From Oceaniglobus trochenteri (GTDB lineage: Bacteria; Pseudomonadota; Alphaproteobacteria; Rhodobacterales; Rhodobacteraceae), in the NCBI RefSeq assembly GCF_020529025.1, contig NZ_JACNMM010000006.1:124001-188000 (forward strand): a DNA stretch of 64,000 nucleotides, written 5' to 3'. Below are positions 50,203 to 61,342 of this stretch, one piece after another. Each line of letters opens with the position of its first letter. The first letter of the stretch is position 1. The translations under genes were made by a program, and so were the position numbers. The notes beneath the pieces were generated by a model. It was not told the origin of the DNA and searched no databases. It saw only the letters and a program-made list of their open reading frames with translations.

Positions 50203-51702
50203 ATGGAAATTCTTGACATCATCACCCCCCTGTTCCTGGCCCTGGCGGTGGGGGGCACCTTCGTGGGCATCGTCTTCGGGGCCATCCCGGGGATGACGGC
50301 CACCATGGCCATCGCCGTCTGCCTGCCGCTGACCTATTCGCTGGGCCTTGAAAACGGGCTGGCGCTGTTGCTGGGGCTTTACGTCGGGGGCATTTCCGGC
50401 GGACTGGTGCCCGCGATCCTGCTGGGCATTCCCGGCACCCCCAGTTCGATCACCACCACGTTTGACGGCTACCCGATGAGCCAGAAGGGCGAGGGCGAAA
50501 AGGCCCTGCGCATCGGCATCATCGCCTCGCTTGTCGGGGGGCTGATCAGCCTTGGCATCCTTTACTTCTTCGCGCCGGTCCTGGCCGATTTCGCGATCCG
50601 CTTTTCCTATGTCGAAAAGTTCCTGATCATCCTCTTTGCGCTGACGGTCATGGCCGCGCTCAGTTCCGATCTGCTCATGGGGATATTCTCGGGGTTTCTT
50701 GGCATCTTCATCAGCCTGATCGGGGTCTATGACATCACCGATGGCGGCAACGGTGAACTGCGGCTGATCCCTCCGGGGCTGGAATACTGGCTGGACGGTG
50801 GGTTTTCCCTTTTGCCGGTGCTGATCGGGGTCTTCGGCTTGGCGGCGATCCTGGAACAGGCCGAGGTGGGCGTGCCAAAGGGGCAGAGCATGGCCGACGT
50901 GAAGATCGGCCGCGACTCGTCCTTCTCATTCTCGATCTTCCGGGGGCAGGTCGGCAACCTTGTCCGGTCTTCGGGGATCGGAACCTTCGTGGGAATTCTG
51001 CCCGGTGTCGGCGGTTCGGCGGCCTCGATCCTGTCCTATTCGGCGGCCAAGACCTTTTCCAAGACGCCCGAACGCTTCGGCAAGGGCGAACCGGCGGGCA
51101 TCGTTGCGTCGGAATCCGCCAACAACGGGCTGACCGGCGGCGCGCTGGTGCCGCTTCTGTCTCTGGGCATTCCGGGCGATGCTGCCACCGCCATCCTGAT
51201 CGGCGCCTTCACCCTTCAGGGAATTCAGGTCGGCCCGCTGTTCATCGGCAACAACCCCCAGACCTGGGAGGCCATGGTGATCGCCATGATCGTGGCCAAC
51301 CTGGCGATGTTCACGATGATGTATTTCGCCATCCGCATGTTCGCCCGCGTGGTCACCGTGCCCAAACACATCCTGTTCCCGATCATCCTTATGATGTGCG
51401 TCATCGGCGCCTATACCATCAACTATGGCATCATGTTCGATGTCTGGACCCTGCTGATCTTCGGGCTGTTCGGCTGGCTGGGCGTGAAGCTGCGGCTTGA
51501 GATCGCGCCCTTCGTCATCGGCTTCATCCTTGGCCCCTCGGCCGAGATCTATTTCGTCAAAAGCCTGGAAGCCTTCGGTGACGCGACGATCTTCTTCACG
51601 AAAAGCTGGATCGCCGTTGTGCTGTGGGTGCTGATCCTTGGATCGCTGACGGCATCGGTGTATCTGGCCAAACGCGGCAAGGGCGGCGAAGCCACCCCGT
51701 GA
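50203..51702 (+). CDS. tctA: TTT transporter large permease TctA
   Basis: 499-residue TctA with about 12 transmembrane segments; GAIPGMTATMAIAVCLPLTYS near the N-terminus, GILPGVGGSAAS and ESANNGLTGGALVPLLSLGIPGDAATAIL in the middle. All family motifs present. Third gene of the operon; the LacI gene follows after 22 bases. Confidence 0.95.
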   Translation: MEILDIITPLFLALAVGGTFVGIVFGAIPGMTATMAIAVCLPLTYSLGLENGLALLLGLYVGGISGGLVPAILLGIPGTPSSITTTFDGYPMSQKGEGEKALRIGIIASLVGGLISLGILYFFAPVLADFAIRFSYVEKFLIILFALTVMAALSSDLLMGIFSGFLGIFISLIGVYDITDGGNGELRLIPPGLEYWLDGGFSLLPVLIGVFGLAAILEQAEVGVPKGQSMADVKIGRDSSFSFSIFRGQVGNLVRSSGIGTFVGILPGVGGSAASILSYSAAKTFSKTPERFGKGEPAGIVASESANNGLTGGALVPLLSLGIPGDAATAILIGAFTLQGIQVGPLFIGNNPQTWEAMVIAMIVANLAMFTMMYFAIRMFARVVTVPKHILFPIILMMCVIGAYTINYGIMFDVWTLLIFGLFGWLGVKLRLEIAPFVIGFILGPSAEIYFVKSLEAFGDATIFFTKSWIAVVLWVLILGSLTASVYLAKRGKGGEATP

Positions 51703-51724
51703 GGGCGGTCGAAAGGGGGTTGGT

Positions 51725-52747
51725 GTGGGTGCGGAAGACAACAGGGCAGGCGGGCGACGTGTGACCATGGCCGCCATCGGGCGTCTGGCGGGCGTCAGCC
51801 AGGTGACGGTGTCGCGCGCCCTGTCCAATCCGTCGAAGGTGTCGCCCGAAACTCTGGCCCGCATTCGCGAGGCGATCGACCTGACGGGCTTCGTGCCCAA
51901 TGCCCTGGCGGGCGCGCTGGCCTCGCGGCGCAGCATGCTGATCAGCGCGCTGGTCCCTTCGATCACCAACATCATCTATTCGTCGATGGCGCGCGCCTTT
52001 TCCGAAGGGATGCGCGCGCGCGGCTATCAGATCCTGTTGTCGGAAACCGGCGAAACCCCCGAGGACGAGGAACGGATGATCGCCCTGCACCTGTCGCGGC
52101 AGCCCGACGCGGTGATGCTGACCGGCATCCACCACACGGCCCGGGCGCGCAAGGCCCTGCTGGGCGCGGGCATTCCGGTGGTGGAGCTTTGGGACATTTC
52201 CCAGACGCCCATCGACATCTGTGTCGGCTTTTCGCACGGGGCGACGGGCCGGGCCGTGGCCGATTTCGCCTGCGATGCCGGCCATGGAACGGCGGCGGTG
52301 ATCCACGCCGGCGATGAGAGGGCCGTTCGCCGGATGGAGGCCTTTAGCCAGCGGTTCACCCAGCGCACCGGGCGGGCCGTGACCGACATAAACCTACGCA
52401 CCCCGGCCTCGCTTGGGCAGGGGCGGCGGGGGCTATCGCTGTTGCTGGAGGGCGGAGGCCTTGCCGGGGGTGGCCTGATCTTCTGCAGTTCCGATCTTCT
52501 TGCCCATGGGGTGATCACCGAGGCGCAGGTGCGCGGGCTGCGCATCCCTGACGATCTGGCTGTTGTCGGCTTCGGCGATCAGGAATTCGCCGCCGACGTG
52601 GTGCCGGGGATCACCACCGTGCGCGTCGACCGTGACGCGCTGGGGCGCCAGGCGGCGCAGGCCCTTCTGGCCCGGATCGAGGGCCAACCGGCCGAACGCC
52701 CGGTCTTCGACGTGGGATTTCGCCTGCTGCGCCGGGGATCGGCATGA
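51725..52747 (+). CDS. LacI-family transcriptional regulator
   Basis: 340-residue LacI/GalR protein: N-terminal helix-turn-helix (TMAAIGRLAGVSQVTVSRAL, about residues 14-33) plus the hinge (VPNALAGALASRRS) and a periplasmic-binding-like sugar domain. GTG start at 51725 has AAAGGGGG upstream; ATG 51767 would cut the helix-turn-helix. Similar in kind to GntR-type gluconate repressors of the family. It sits inside the tctCBA-kdgD operon and probably binds the TGTATGCGCATACA sites controlling both divergent arms. Confidence 0.9.
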   Translation: MGAEDNRAGGRRVTMAAIGRLAGVSQVTVSRALSNPSKVSPETLARIREAIDLTGFVPNALAGALASRRSMLISALVPSITNIIYSSMARAFSEGMRARGYQILLSETGETPEDEERMIALHLSRQPDAVMLTGIHHTARARKALLGAGIPVVELWDISQTPIDICVGFSHGATGRAVADFACDAGHGTAAVIHAGDERAVRRMEAFSQRFTQRTGRAVTDINLRTPASLGQGRRGLSLLLEGGGLAGGGLIFCSSDLLAHGVITEAQVRGLRIPDDLAVVGFGDQEFAADVVPGITTVRVDRDALGRQAAQALLARIEGQPAERPVFDVGFRLLRRGSA

Positions 52748-52793
52748 CAATGTCGCCCCACCATGATGATGCCAACCAAGGGAGATAGCCTTC

Positions 52794-53699
52794 ATGATTG
52801 CCCCCACCGACCTGCGCGAGATCATACGCCACGGTCTTTTGTCCTTTCCCGTCACCCCTTTCGACCAGGATGACAATTTCGCCAAGGCGCCGTTCCAGGC
52901 GCATCTCGAGTGGCTGTCACAATACAAGGTGGAAGGGCTCATCGTGGCGGGCGGCACCGGCGAGATGTTCTCGCTTTCCCCGTCCGAGATTGTTGAGGTG
53001 GTGCGCGCAACCCGACAGGTTGCCGGGCAGGGGCCGGTCCTGGCCGGTTGTGGGTATGGCGTGCGGATGGCCTGCGATCTTGCGCGCGAGATCGAGGCGG
53101 CGGGCGGCGATGGCATTCTGTTGCTGCCCCACTACCTGACCGAGGGCCCGCAAGAGGGGATCGCCGCACGGGTGCGCGCGGTGTGCAAGGCCACGAACAT
53201 GGCTGTCATCTTCTACAATCGCGGCCAATCGCGGATCTCGGTCGAGTCGCTTGAGCAACTGGCCGAGGACTGCCCCAACCTGATCGGGTTCAAGGATGGT
53301 TCGGGCGATATCGACACGGTGCGCCGCGTCACCGCCACCCTGGGCGAGCGGCTGTCCTACATCGGTGGAATGCCAACCCACGAACTGTTCGCGCAGGCCT
53401 ATCGCGGTGCCGGGATGGCGACCTATTCATCGGCGGTGTTCAATTTCGTTCCCGAAACGGCCCTGGCCTTTCATGCGGCCTTCAGCGCCGGTGACGATGC
53501 CACCTGCGAACGGATGCTGCGCGAGTTCTACTATCCCTTCGCCCGCATCCGTGACCGCAAGGCGGGATATGCGGTTTCGGCCGTCAAGGCAGGGGTTGGC
53601 CTGCGCGGGTTCGAAACCGGCCATGTCCGTGCGCCCCTGACCGATCTCACCGGGGAAGAACGCGAGATGTTGCAGGACCTGATCCGCGACCGAAGCTGA
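52794..53699 (+). CDS. kdgD: 5-dehydro-4-deoxyglucarate dehydratase
   Basis: 301-residue DHDPS-superfamily enzyme converting 5-keto-4-deoxy-D-glucarate to 2,5-dioxopentanoate (alpha-ketoglutarate semialdehyde), water and CO2. Motifs typical of KdgD: LLSFPVTPF start, GGTGEMFSL, Tyr in IFYNRGQ and Schiff-base Lys in GFKDGSGD. Starts at 52794 with AGGGAGA upstream. Converges on glucarate dehydratase, whose product is its substrate, so the two complete a pathway despite separate operons. A classic terminator lies between them. Confidence 0.92.
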   Translation: MIAPTDLREIIRHGLLSFPVTPFDQDDNFAKAPFQAHLEWLSQYKVEGLIVAGGTGEMFSLSPSEIVEVVRATRQVAGQGPVLAGCGYGVRMACDLAREIEAAGGDGILLLPHYLTEGPQEGIAARVRAVCKATNMAVIFYNRGQSRISVESLEQLAEDCPNLIGFKDGSGDIDTVRRVTATLGERLSYIGGMPTHELFAQAYRGAGMATYSSAVFNFVPETALAFHAAFSAGDDATCERMLREFYYPFARIRDRKAGYAVSAVKAGVGLRGFETGHVRAPLTDLTGEEREMLQDLIRDRS

Positions 53700-53714
53700 T
53701 GTGATGGACCGAGC

Positions 53715-53749
53715 AAAAAGGGGGCGGGCACAGGTGGCCCGCCCCTTTT
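53715..53749. terminator. Bidirectional rho-independent terminator
   Basis: GC stem of 9 bp (53721-53729 and 53737-53745, 7-base loop) flanked by A5 on the left and T4 on the right, so it can act in both directions for convergent kdgD and gudD. Confidence 0.85.
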
Positions 53750-53765
53750 CGAGGACCGGTTGGCG

Positions 53766-55067
53766 TCAGAAACGCGGTCTTCGTGAATCCCACTCGGGCC
53801 ACATGCGGCGCATGAAGATCGTGTCGTCCCGGTGGGGCGTTCCGTGGGTTTCGAAGTCGGCGTTCATCCGGGCCAGGGCGTCATGGTCAAGCGTCACGCC
53901 GTTGCCCGGTGCATCGGTCAGGTGGACGGCGCCCTGATGGAACGCGATCTTGCCGCCCGTCACCACATCGCTGTCGACCCAATTGTAATGGGTGTCGCAA
54001 TCGTGGGTCAGGTGCGGGCAGGCGGCGGTGACATGGGCCATCGTCATCAGGCTGACCCCGAGGTGGCTGTTCGAATGCATCGAGAGCCCCATGCCAAGGC
54101 TGGCGCAGAGGGTATCAAGCGCCGTCGTGGCCTGAAGCCCGCCCCAGAAATGGTGATCGGCCAGGACGATCTGAACGGATTTCCGGGCCACCGCCTCGCG
54201 GATGTCGCGGAACCCGGTGACACACATGTTGGTGGCCAGGGGCAAACTGGTCTGTGCCTGAACCTGCGCCATGGCCTCCAGCCCCAGAACAGGATCCTCA
54301 AGATAATCGAGAAGCCCCTCCATCCGCCCGAGGCGCGCCAGGGTGGTTTCAAGGGTCCAGTTTCCGTTGGGATCGAACCGCAGGGGATGGTCGGGATAGG
54401 CGCGGGCCAGCGCCTCCATGGCATCCAGTTCGAGGTCGGGATCAAGAACGCCGCTTTTCAGCTTGAGTGAGCGGAAACCATAGCCATCGATCATCCGCCC
54501 GGCGAGGCCGACCAGTTGATCGGGCGTCAGGACTTCGCCCCAGGGGTCATCCAGGTCGAGCCCGGGGTGACCGTCGGGCTTGAAGAACAGGTAGGCGGCA
54601 AAGGGAATCTCCTTGCGCCAGGCGCCGCCGAGAACCTCGTAAAGCGGAACCCCCAGATGGCGGGCAAATGCATCAAGGCAGCCCACCTCGAAGGCCGCGT
54701 AAAGGCGCGGCACCCGCAACGCGGGTTCGGTGCGGGGCGACACGACGCTGGATTGATGGGCCAGCGTGTTCAGCGACTCTGCCACGGCGACGATCCGCTT
54801 TTTGACGCCGGACAGATCGGTGATGCGCATCCCGCGCAGGGCCGGGGCGGCGGCGCGCAATTCCTCGATGGTGGCAGTATCGCCATAGGTTTCCGAAAGG
54901 CCGGTGGTGCCGTCTTCGCAGATCACTTCGATGATGGTGCGTGCCGTCCAGGGTTCATGCATCCCCGAGGCGGCCAGAAGCGGCGGATCGCGGAAGGCGA
55001 CCGGAGTGATGCGGATTTCTTCGATGACGGGAATGGGATGGGCGCGCTGCCCGCTGGACTGTGACAT
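53766..55067 (-). CDS. gudD: Glucarate dehydratase (enolase superfamily)
   Basis: 433-residue enolase-superfamily dehydratase producing 5-keto-4-deoxyglucarate from D-glucarate. Catalytic Lys pair KLKSG, metal ligands in LRFDPNGNW and LEDP, NMCVTGF, DHHFWGG and the general-base His in SMHSNSHLG all follow glucarate dehydratase. It starts just after the dppC-type gene stop (shared ATG/stop base), ending the minus-strand GntR-dppB-dppC-gudD operon. This links the ABC importer to uronate/glucarate use. Confidence 0.94.
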   Translation of the reverse strand: MSQSSGQRAHPIPVIEEIRITPVAFRDPPLLAASGMHEPWTARTIIEVICEDGTTGLSETYGDTATIEELRAAAPALRGMRITDLSGVKKRIVAVAESLNTLAHQSSVVSPRTEPALRVPRLYAAFEVGCLDAFARHLGVPLYEVLGGAWRKEIPFAAYLFFKPDGHPGLDLDDPWGEVLTPDQLVGLAGRMIDGYGFRSLKLKSGVLDPDLELDAMEALARAYPDHPLRFDPNGNWTLETTLARLGRMEGLLDYLEDPVLGLEAMAQVQAQTSLPLATNMCVTGFRDIREAVARKSVQIVLADHHFWGGLQATTALDTLCASLGMGLSMHSNSHLGVSLMTMAHVTAACPHLTHDCDTHYNWVDSDVVTGGKIAFHQGAVHLTDAPGNGVTLDHDALARMNADFETHGTPHRDDTIFMRRMWPEWDSRRPRF

Positions 55068-55935
55068 CAGTTATCGCTTTCGGTCGCTTGTTTGGCATCG
55101 AGAAGGGCGTCACCGGTGAAATTCAGGCCCAGCACCGCGATGAAGATTGCAAGGCCGGGAAAGATGCTCATCCACCAGGCGTCCCAGTACTGCATCGCCG
55201 TGGCCAGCATCGACCCCCAGGTCGGCGTCGGTGGCTTCACACCCAGCCCCAGAAACGCCAGCGCGCTTTCGGTGATCAGGGCGGCCGAGGCCCGCAGGCT
55301 TGCATAGACGATGACGTTGCCGCTGACATAGGGCAGGATATGGCGCAGCAGGATCGCGGCGGGGCCAAGACCGATCGACCGGGCGGCCTCGACGAACTCA
55401 TGCTCGCGCACGGAAAGAACCTGTCCGCGCACGACACGGGCGAAACCGGGTATGTTGACGACTGCGATGGCCAGGATGGCATTGGTCAGCGTCGGCCCGA
55501 AGACGGCGATGATGCCAAGGGCAAGGATCAGCATGGGGAAGGCCAGGATGGCGTCGTTGATGCGCATGATCACGTCATCGACCACGCCGCCCACATACCC
55601 CGAGATCAGCCCGATCAGGCTGCCGATCAGCAGGGCGATCCCGATCGAGCAGATCACGACCCAGAGGGAAACGCGGGCGCCCCAGATGACCCGGCTCAGG
55701 ATGTCGCGGCCCAGTTCGTCGGTGCCGAACAGAAAGGTGGCCGAGGGCGGCTGCTGGATATGATCCCAGAATATCTCGGTCGGGTCGTGGGGGGCGATGA
55801 ACGGCGCGAGAATGGCGCAGAAGATCAACACGCCCAGAATGGTGGCGCCGGTGACCCCAAGCGGGCTGGTGAAGAACCGGTGAAGGATCGCCCGTCCGGG
55901 TGATGTGATGGCGGGGGCCGCCGGGGAAGCATCGG

Positions 55936-55939
<4 letters not shown>
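55067..55939 (-). CDS. dppC: ABC transporter permease DppC-type
   Basis: 290-residue permease with the FLFGTDELGRDILSR segment of DppC proteins, six hydrophobic segments and the EAARSIGLG coupling motif. Start at 55939 overlaps the dppB stop by 4 bases; its stop shares a base with the gudD start. Works with ATPase genes that lie on the opposite strand about 3.4 kb away. Confidence 0.94.
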
Positions 55940-56879
<940 letters not shown>

Positions 56880-56883
<4 letters not shown>

Positions 56884-57575
56884 GCCCCGACCCCCTTGTT
56901 CCGCTGGGCCTGGGCGTAAAGCTCGAGGATATCGTCCAAAGTGCCGCGAACGTGGCTGCCCGAGGCTGCCGCGGCCGCGTCGGCATCTCCGGCCCGCAGC
57001 GCGGCCAGAATTGTGAAATGTTCCTGGGCAGCCTGTTCCGCGCGCAGGTCGCTGCGCCCAAAATCGTGGCGCATCATCATGGCGACACCCCGGTGGCGGT
57101 CGAGGATGGCGGCGATTTCCGCGTTTCCGTCGTGGCGGATCATCACGTCATGGAATTTGATGTTCACCTGCGAAGACCGGCGGGCATCCCCGGTCTTCAC
57201 CAGGGTTTCGAACTCATGGGCAAGCTGCTCGAGGCGGTCCAGGTCTTCGGGGCGGGCAACTGCTGCAAAGCGGCGTGTCTGGTGCGATTCGAATGCCTCG
57301 CGGACGCTGAAGATGTTGCGCAGCTCGGTGGGGCCGAACACCCTCGCAACGGCGCCCCGGTTGGCCTGCATGTCGATATATCCCTCGGAGGCAAGCTGTA
57401 CCATCGCCTCGCGCACCGGGGCGCCGCTGACGTCATAGCGGGTGGCGATCTCGCTTACCGTCAGGCGGTCGCCCGCCGCGATCCTGCGCGAAACGATTTC
57501 GCGGCGCAGTTCCTCGACGATCCAGGCCGAGGTCGTCTTGATCCGCTGTCCGCGCTTGCCGCTTACCATGCTCAT
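56880..57575 (-). CDS. GntR/FCD-family transcriptional regulator
   Basis: 231-residue regulator: winged helix (TVSEIATRYDVSGAPVREAMVQLASEGYI, about residues 39-67) and an FCD-type domain with histidines (NIKFHDVMIRHDG; QEHFTILAAL; SGSHVRGTL). First gene of the dppB-dppC-gudD operon. ATG at 57575 has AGGAGA 5 bases upstream. A/T-rich direct repeats at 57637-57657 are its likely operator. It may sense a uronate or aldarate. Confidence 0.9.
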
Positions 57576-57636
57576 GGCGTTCTCCTGCTTTCGGTTCTGG
57601 ATACATGGGCGGTTTCGGAGCGTCCACTAAAATCGG

Positions 57637-57657
57637 TTATCGATTATCGATTATTTA
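57637..57657. promoter_or_regulatory. Operator candidate: tandem TTATCGA heptamers
   Basis: Two perfect TTATCGA units plus a third degenerate one (TTATTTA), creating two ATCGAT palindromes spaced 7 bases. This is the only strongly A/T-rich stretch of the divergent region and likely covers promoter and GntR sites. Confidence 0.5.
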
Positions 57658-57731
57658 TTTTACAGATGGCGCGGCCTTGCCTATGGTCGCCCCGTGCCCC
57701 TGCGCATTGGTGGGCGAAAAACGGGAGGAAC

Positions 57732-59285
57732 ATGACAATGGTTGTATTGAAGGCTTCACGCCGCCTGGTGATCGGGGGATGTGCCGCGCTTGCCATCCTG
57801 GCGGGCGGTGTTCCCGCCCTGGCGGCGCCGGTGCAGGGTGGCGATCTGGTGGCGACCCAGGACATCGAGATTGCATCGCTGGACCCCTTGTTCGGGTCTG
57901 CCGTCGGCTATGACCGCTCGGCGCTGAACCTGTTCTACGAAAACCTTTATATACTGGATGCCGAAGGGGAATTCGTTCCGCGACTGGCGACCGGGTGGCA
58001 GATTGCCGAGGACGGTCTGTCGATCACGTTCAACCTGCGCGAGGGCGTGACATTCTCGGACGGAACGCCGTTCGATGCTGCGGCGGTCAAGGCGAATATC
58101 GACCGCGTGGTGGCCCTGCAGGGCGAAAGCCGCGCCGCGACACAGGCCTCGGCCATCTCGGGGGCCGAGGTGGTCGACGACATGACCGTGAAGATCAATC
58201 TCGCCCGTCAGTCGGGGTCGATCCTCAGTATCCTCGCCAGCGAATCGGCGATGATGGTATCGCCCGCCGCGATGGATGATCGCGAGGCGCTGCGCCGCAA
58301 TCCTGCGGGAACGGGGCCGTTCCTTCTGGAGGATTGGCAGGGTGGGTTCCAGCTGAAGGCGGTGAAGAACCCCGACTATTGGCGCAAGGACGATGCGGGC
58401 AATGCACTGCCCTACCTCGACAGCGTCACCCTGCGGTTCATCGCCGATACCTCGGTTGCCATCGTCGAGGCACAATCCGGCGCCGCCCATATCGCGGACC
58501 GTATCCAGTCACGCGATTTCGACCGGGTCGAGGCCATGGAGGGCCTGACGCTGAATCCGCGGCCCAGCCAGATCACCCAGTTCCTGGTCTTCAACAACTC
58601 GGGCGAACCCTTTGCCGAAAACGAGAAACTGCGCAAGGCGGTCAGGGCCGCAATCGATCCGGCGCGGGTTGAAAGCGTGGTGTCGCGTGGACGGGGACGG
58701 GTGAACCCGACCTGGGTGCCGCACACGTCATGGGAATACACCGAAGACCTGGACACGCCATCCTACGATCCGGAACTGGCAAAACGGCTTTACGCCGAAA
58801 GCGGCCACGAAGGCCCCCTGACCATGAGCATCATCCAGCGCGATCCCGATACCCAGATCGCCCAGATCGTGCAGGCGCTTCTGGCCCAGGCCGACATTCC
58901 GATGGAGATCGAGGTGCTGGAGCGCGAGGCCTGGCTGGACAAGACCCGCGGGCGTCGGCACGAAATCGCCATGCTGCGGTCGACCGCGCCGCTGGCCGAC
59001 CCCGATATCCGCTTTTCGGGCTATTACCTGCCGGAAAGCGGCGGCAACTACTCGGCGATCCAGGATGATGCGCTGATTGGTATGGTGAAGGCCGCCGAGG
59101 CCGAGACAGACTTTGACGCCCGCAAGGCGCAGTACAAGGACATCCAGCAACGCCTTCTGGACAAGGCCTACGAGGTTTACCTGTTTGCCCGGCCTGCCGC
59201 CGAAGTCCTGCGCGAAGAGGTGAAGGGGTTCGATACCGAACTGGTAAACTCCTGGCGGCTTGAAGAAGTGTATCTGGAGCAGTGA
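57732..59285 (+). CDS. Periplasmic binding protein, SBP family 5
   Basis: 517-residue family-5 solute-binding protein (DppA-like). Signal peptide about residues 1-31 (cleavage after ALA before APVQGGD). Ligand-pocket and family motifs seen near EDGLSITFNLREGVTFSDGTPF. Although the family is named for peptides, members also bind oligosaccharides; the neighbours gudD and udh favour a uronate-containing ligand. ATG at 57732 with GGGAGG upstream (3-base spacing); ATG 57738 is an alternative. A 12-bp hairpin follows. Confidence 0.92.
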   Translation: MTMVVLKASRRLVIGGCAALAILAGGVPALAAPVQGGDLVATQDIEIASLDPLFGSAVGYDRSALNLFYENLYILDAEGEFVPRLATGWQIAEDGLSITFNLREGVTFSDGTPFDAAAVKANIDRVVALQGESRAATQASAISGAEVVDDMTVKINLARQSGSILSILASESAMMVSPAAMDDREALRRNPAGTGPFLLEDWQGGFQLKAVKNPDYWRKDDAGNALPYLDSVTLRFIADTSVAIVEAQSGAAHIADRIQSRDFDRVEAMEGLTLNPRPSQITQFLVFNNSGEPFAENEKLRKAVRAAIDPARVESVVSRGRGRVNPTWVPHTSWEYTEDLDTPSYDPELAKRLYAESGHEGPLTMSIIQRDPDTQIAQIVQALLAQADIPMEIEVLEREAWLDKTRGRRHEIAMLRSTAPLADPDIRFSGYYLPESGGNYSAIQDDALIGMVKAAEAETDFDARKAQYKDIQQRLLDKAYEVYLFARPAAEVLREEVKGFDTELVNSWRLEEVYLEQ

Positions 59286-59291
59286 TGCCGC

Positions 59292-59319
59292 GCCGGGGCC
59301 GCGATGGCGCGGCCCCGGC
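59292..59319 (+). promoter_or_regulatory. Intercistronic hairpin between binding-protein gene and dppD
   Basis: Perfect 12-bp stem (59292-59303 and 59308-59319, 4-base loop) 6 bases after the stop codon. No T-tract. Confidence 0.7.
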
Positions 59320-59337
59320 CTGAGCAGGGAGACCAGG

Positions 59338-60360
59338 ATGAGCGAACACGAACCGGTGCTGTCGGTGCAGGATCTGAGGGTTGATTTCTCCATCGGCGGG
59401 GCATTTGTGCCGGCGCTTGAAGGGGTGTCCTTCGACGTGGCACGCGGCGAAACGCTGGCCGTCGTCGGCGAAAGCGGTTCGGGCAAGACAATCACAAGCC
59501 TTGCCCTGATGAACCTGCTGGGGGCCCGGGGCGCACGTCGTCAGGGCCGTGCCATACTGCACCGCGCATCGGGGCCGGTCGATCTTCTGGCGCAATCGGA
59601 ACGGGCAATGTGCGATATCCGAGGCGCCGAGATTGCGATGATCTTCCAGGAGCCGATGACATCACTGAACCCGGTCCAGACCGTGGGCGACCAGATTTGC
59701 GAAGCCATCATCCTGCACGAGAAATGCAAGCGCAAAGAGGCGCTGGAGCGGGCGGGCGATCTTGTCGCGCTGGTGCGGATGCCCGACCCGAAACGCCAGC
59801 TTCGGGCCTATCCGCACCAGTTGTCGGGCGGGATGCGGCAAAGGGTCATGATCGCCATGGCGCTGTCCTGTTCGCCCCGGCTGCTGATCGCCGATGAACC
59901 GACCACCGCGCTGGACGTCACCATTCAGGCGCAAATCCTGTGGCTGCTGCGCGAATTGCAGGAAAAGCTGGATATGGGCATGATTTTTGTCACCCACGAT
60001 CTTGGCGTGGTCAATCAGGTCGCCAGCCGGGTCTGCGTGATGTATTCCGGCCAGATCGTGGAACAGGGGCCGGTGCGCCAGGTGTTCGATACGCCATCCC
60101 ACCCCTATACACGCGGCTTGATCCGGTCGATCCCCAGGGGGCGCAGCGCCGCGCGGCTTTATGCCTTGCCGGGCCGGGTTCCGCCGATTGCCGCCCGGCC
60201 CCGGGGCTGCCTGTTCGCGCCGCGGTGCCAGCATGCGCTTGATGGCCTTTGCACAACCGAGCGCCCCGCGCCGGTCGAGGTGGCGCCGGGGCATGCGGCC
60301 CGCTGCAAACGGCTCGATCACCTGCCTGCATTCGAAAGGGCCCCTGCCGATGTCGCGTGA
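59338..60360 (+). CDS. dppD: ABC transporter ATPase DppD-type
   Basis: 340-residue ATPase with Walker [10 protein letters not shown]-loop [11 protein letters not shown], signature SGGMRQR, Walker [13 protein letters not shown] and the C-terminal GCLFAPRC box. ATG at 59338 has AGGGAGACC upstream; a longer frame into the hairpin was rejected. Overlaps the following ATPase gene by 11 bases. Confidence 0.95.
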   Translation: MSEHEPVLSVQDLRVDFSIGGAFVPALEGVSFDVARGETLAVVGESGSGKTITSLALMNLLGARGARRQGRAILHRASGPVDLLAQSERAMCDIRGAEIAMIFQEPMTSLNPVQTVGDQICEAIILHEKCKRKEALERAGDLVALVRMPDPKRQLRAYPHQLSGGMRQRVMIAMALSCSPRLLIADEPTTALDVTIQAQILWLLRELQEKLDMGMIFVTHDLGVVNQVASRVCVMYSGQIVEQGPVRQVFDTPSHPYTRGLIRSIPRGRSAARLYALPGRVPPIAARPRGCLFAPRCQHALDGLCTTERPAPVEVAPGHAARCKRLDHLPAFERAPADVA

Positions 60361-61342
60361 CCTGCTGGTGGAAATCGACGGTCTGAACAAGCACTTTCCG
60401 GTGCGCGGCGGCACCGTGAAGGCGGTGCAGGATGTTTCATTCGCAATTCACCGTGGCGAAACGGTTGGCCTTGTGGGCGAAAGCGGGTCGGGAAAATCGA
60501 CCTTGGGCCGGCTGTTGCTGCGGCTGATCGAACCGACAAGTGGTGAAATCACGTTTGACGGGCAGTCTGTCAGCGGCGCAAGGGCACGGGAATTGCGGGC
60601 CTTGCGCCGCAGGATGCAGATGATCTTCCAGGATCCCTATGCCTCGCTCAACCGCTATTTCACGATCGAGAGAACCCTGACCGAGCCGCTGCATCTGCAC
60701 GGTATCGGCCGCAATGCCGACGAGCGGCGCAGAATCGCGGCCGAAATGCTGGAGAAGGTCGGCTTCGGCCCCGAGGTTCTGCAACGCTATCCCGCGTCGT
60801 TCTCGGGCGGCCAGCGGCAAAGGATCGGAATATGCCGCGCGCTGATGTTGCGCCCGGATCTGGTGGTGGCGGATGAACCGGTTTCGGCGCTGGACGTGTC
60901 GGTTCAGGCGCAGGTTTTGAACATCCTCGGCGATCTGCGCGCAGAGATGAACCTGACGATGCTGTTCATCACCCACGATCTGGCGGTGGTGCGTCAGATC
61001 GCCCACCGTGTCGTGGTTCTGTATCTGGGCCGGGTGATGGAGATCGGCCCCGTCGAAGCCATGTTCGATTGCGCGGCGCATCCCTATACGGAAACGCTTG
61101 TCGCGGCGGCGCCGTCGATCGATCATGTCATCCGTCCGGCCGAACTGGTGGGCGAAATCCCCAATCCCCTGTCTCCGCCGTCGGGTTGTCCGTTCCGTAC
61201 CCGGTGTGCCCACGCGGTTTCCGCATGCGCGTCGGCGGACATGAGCCTGCGGGAGATCGCGCCAAACCGGTTCACGTCCTGTATCCGCGCGGCGGCGCCG
61301 GGGGCATTCGGCCAGGCGCCCGGTGTGCAGGTACCGGCATGA
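60350..61342 (+). CDS. dppF: ABC transporter ATPase DppF-type
   Basis: 330-residue partner ATPase: Walker [10 protein letters not shown], signature SGGQRQR, Walker B LVVADEPVSALD and a C-terminal GCPFRTRC box. ATG at 60350 lies inside the end of dppD. Its stop overlaps the start of uronate dehydrogenase (ATGA), so catabolic enzyme and transporter are one operon. Confidence 0.95.
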   Translation: MSRDLLVEIDGLNKHFPVRGGTVKAVQDVSFAIHRGETVGLVGESGSGKSTLGRLLLRLIEPTSGEITFDGQSVSGARARELRALRRRMQMIFQDPYASLNRYFTIERTLTEPLHLHGIGRNADERRRIAAEMLEKVGFGPEVLQRYPASFSGGQRQRIGICRALMLRPDLVVADEPVSALDVSVQAQVLNILGDLRAEMNLTMLFITHDLAVVRQIAHRVVVLYLGRVMEIGPVEAMFDCAAHPYTETLVAAAPSIDHVIRPAELVGEIPNPLSPPSGCPFRTRCAHAVSACASADMSLREIAPNRFTSCIRAAAPGAFGQAPGVQVPA

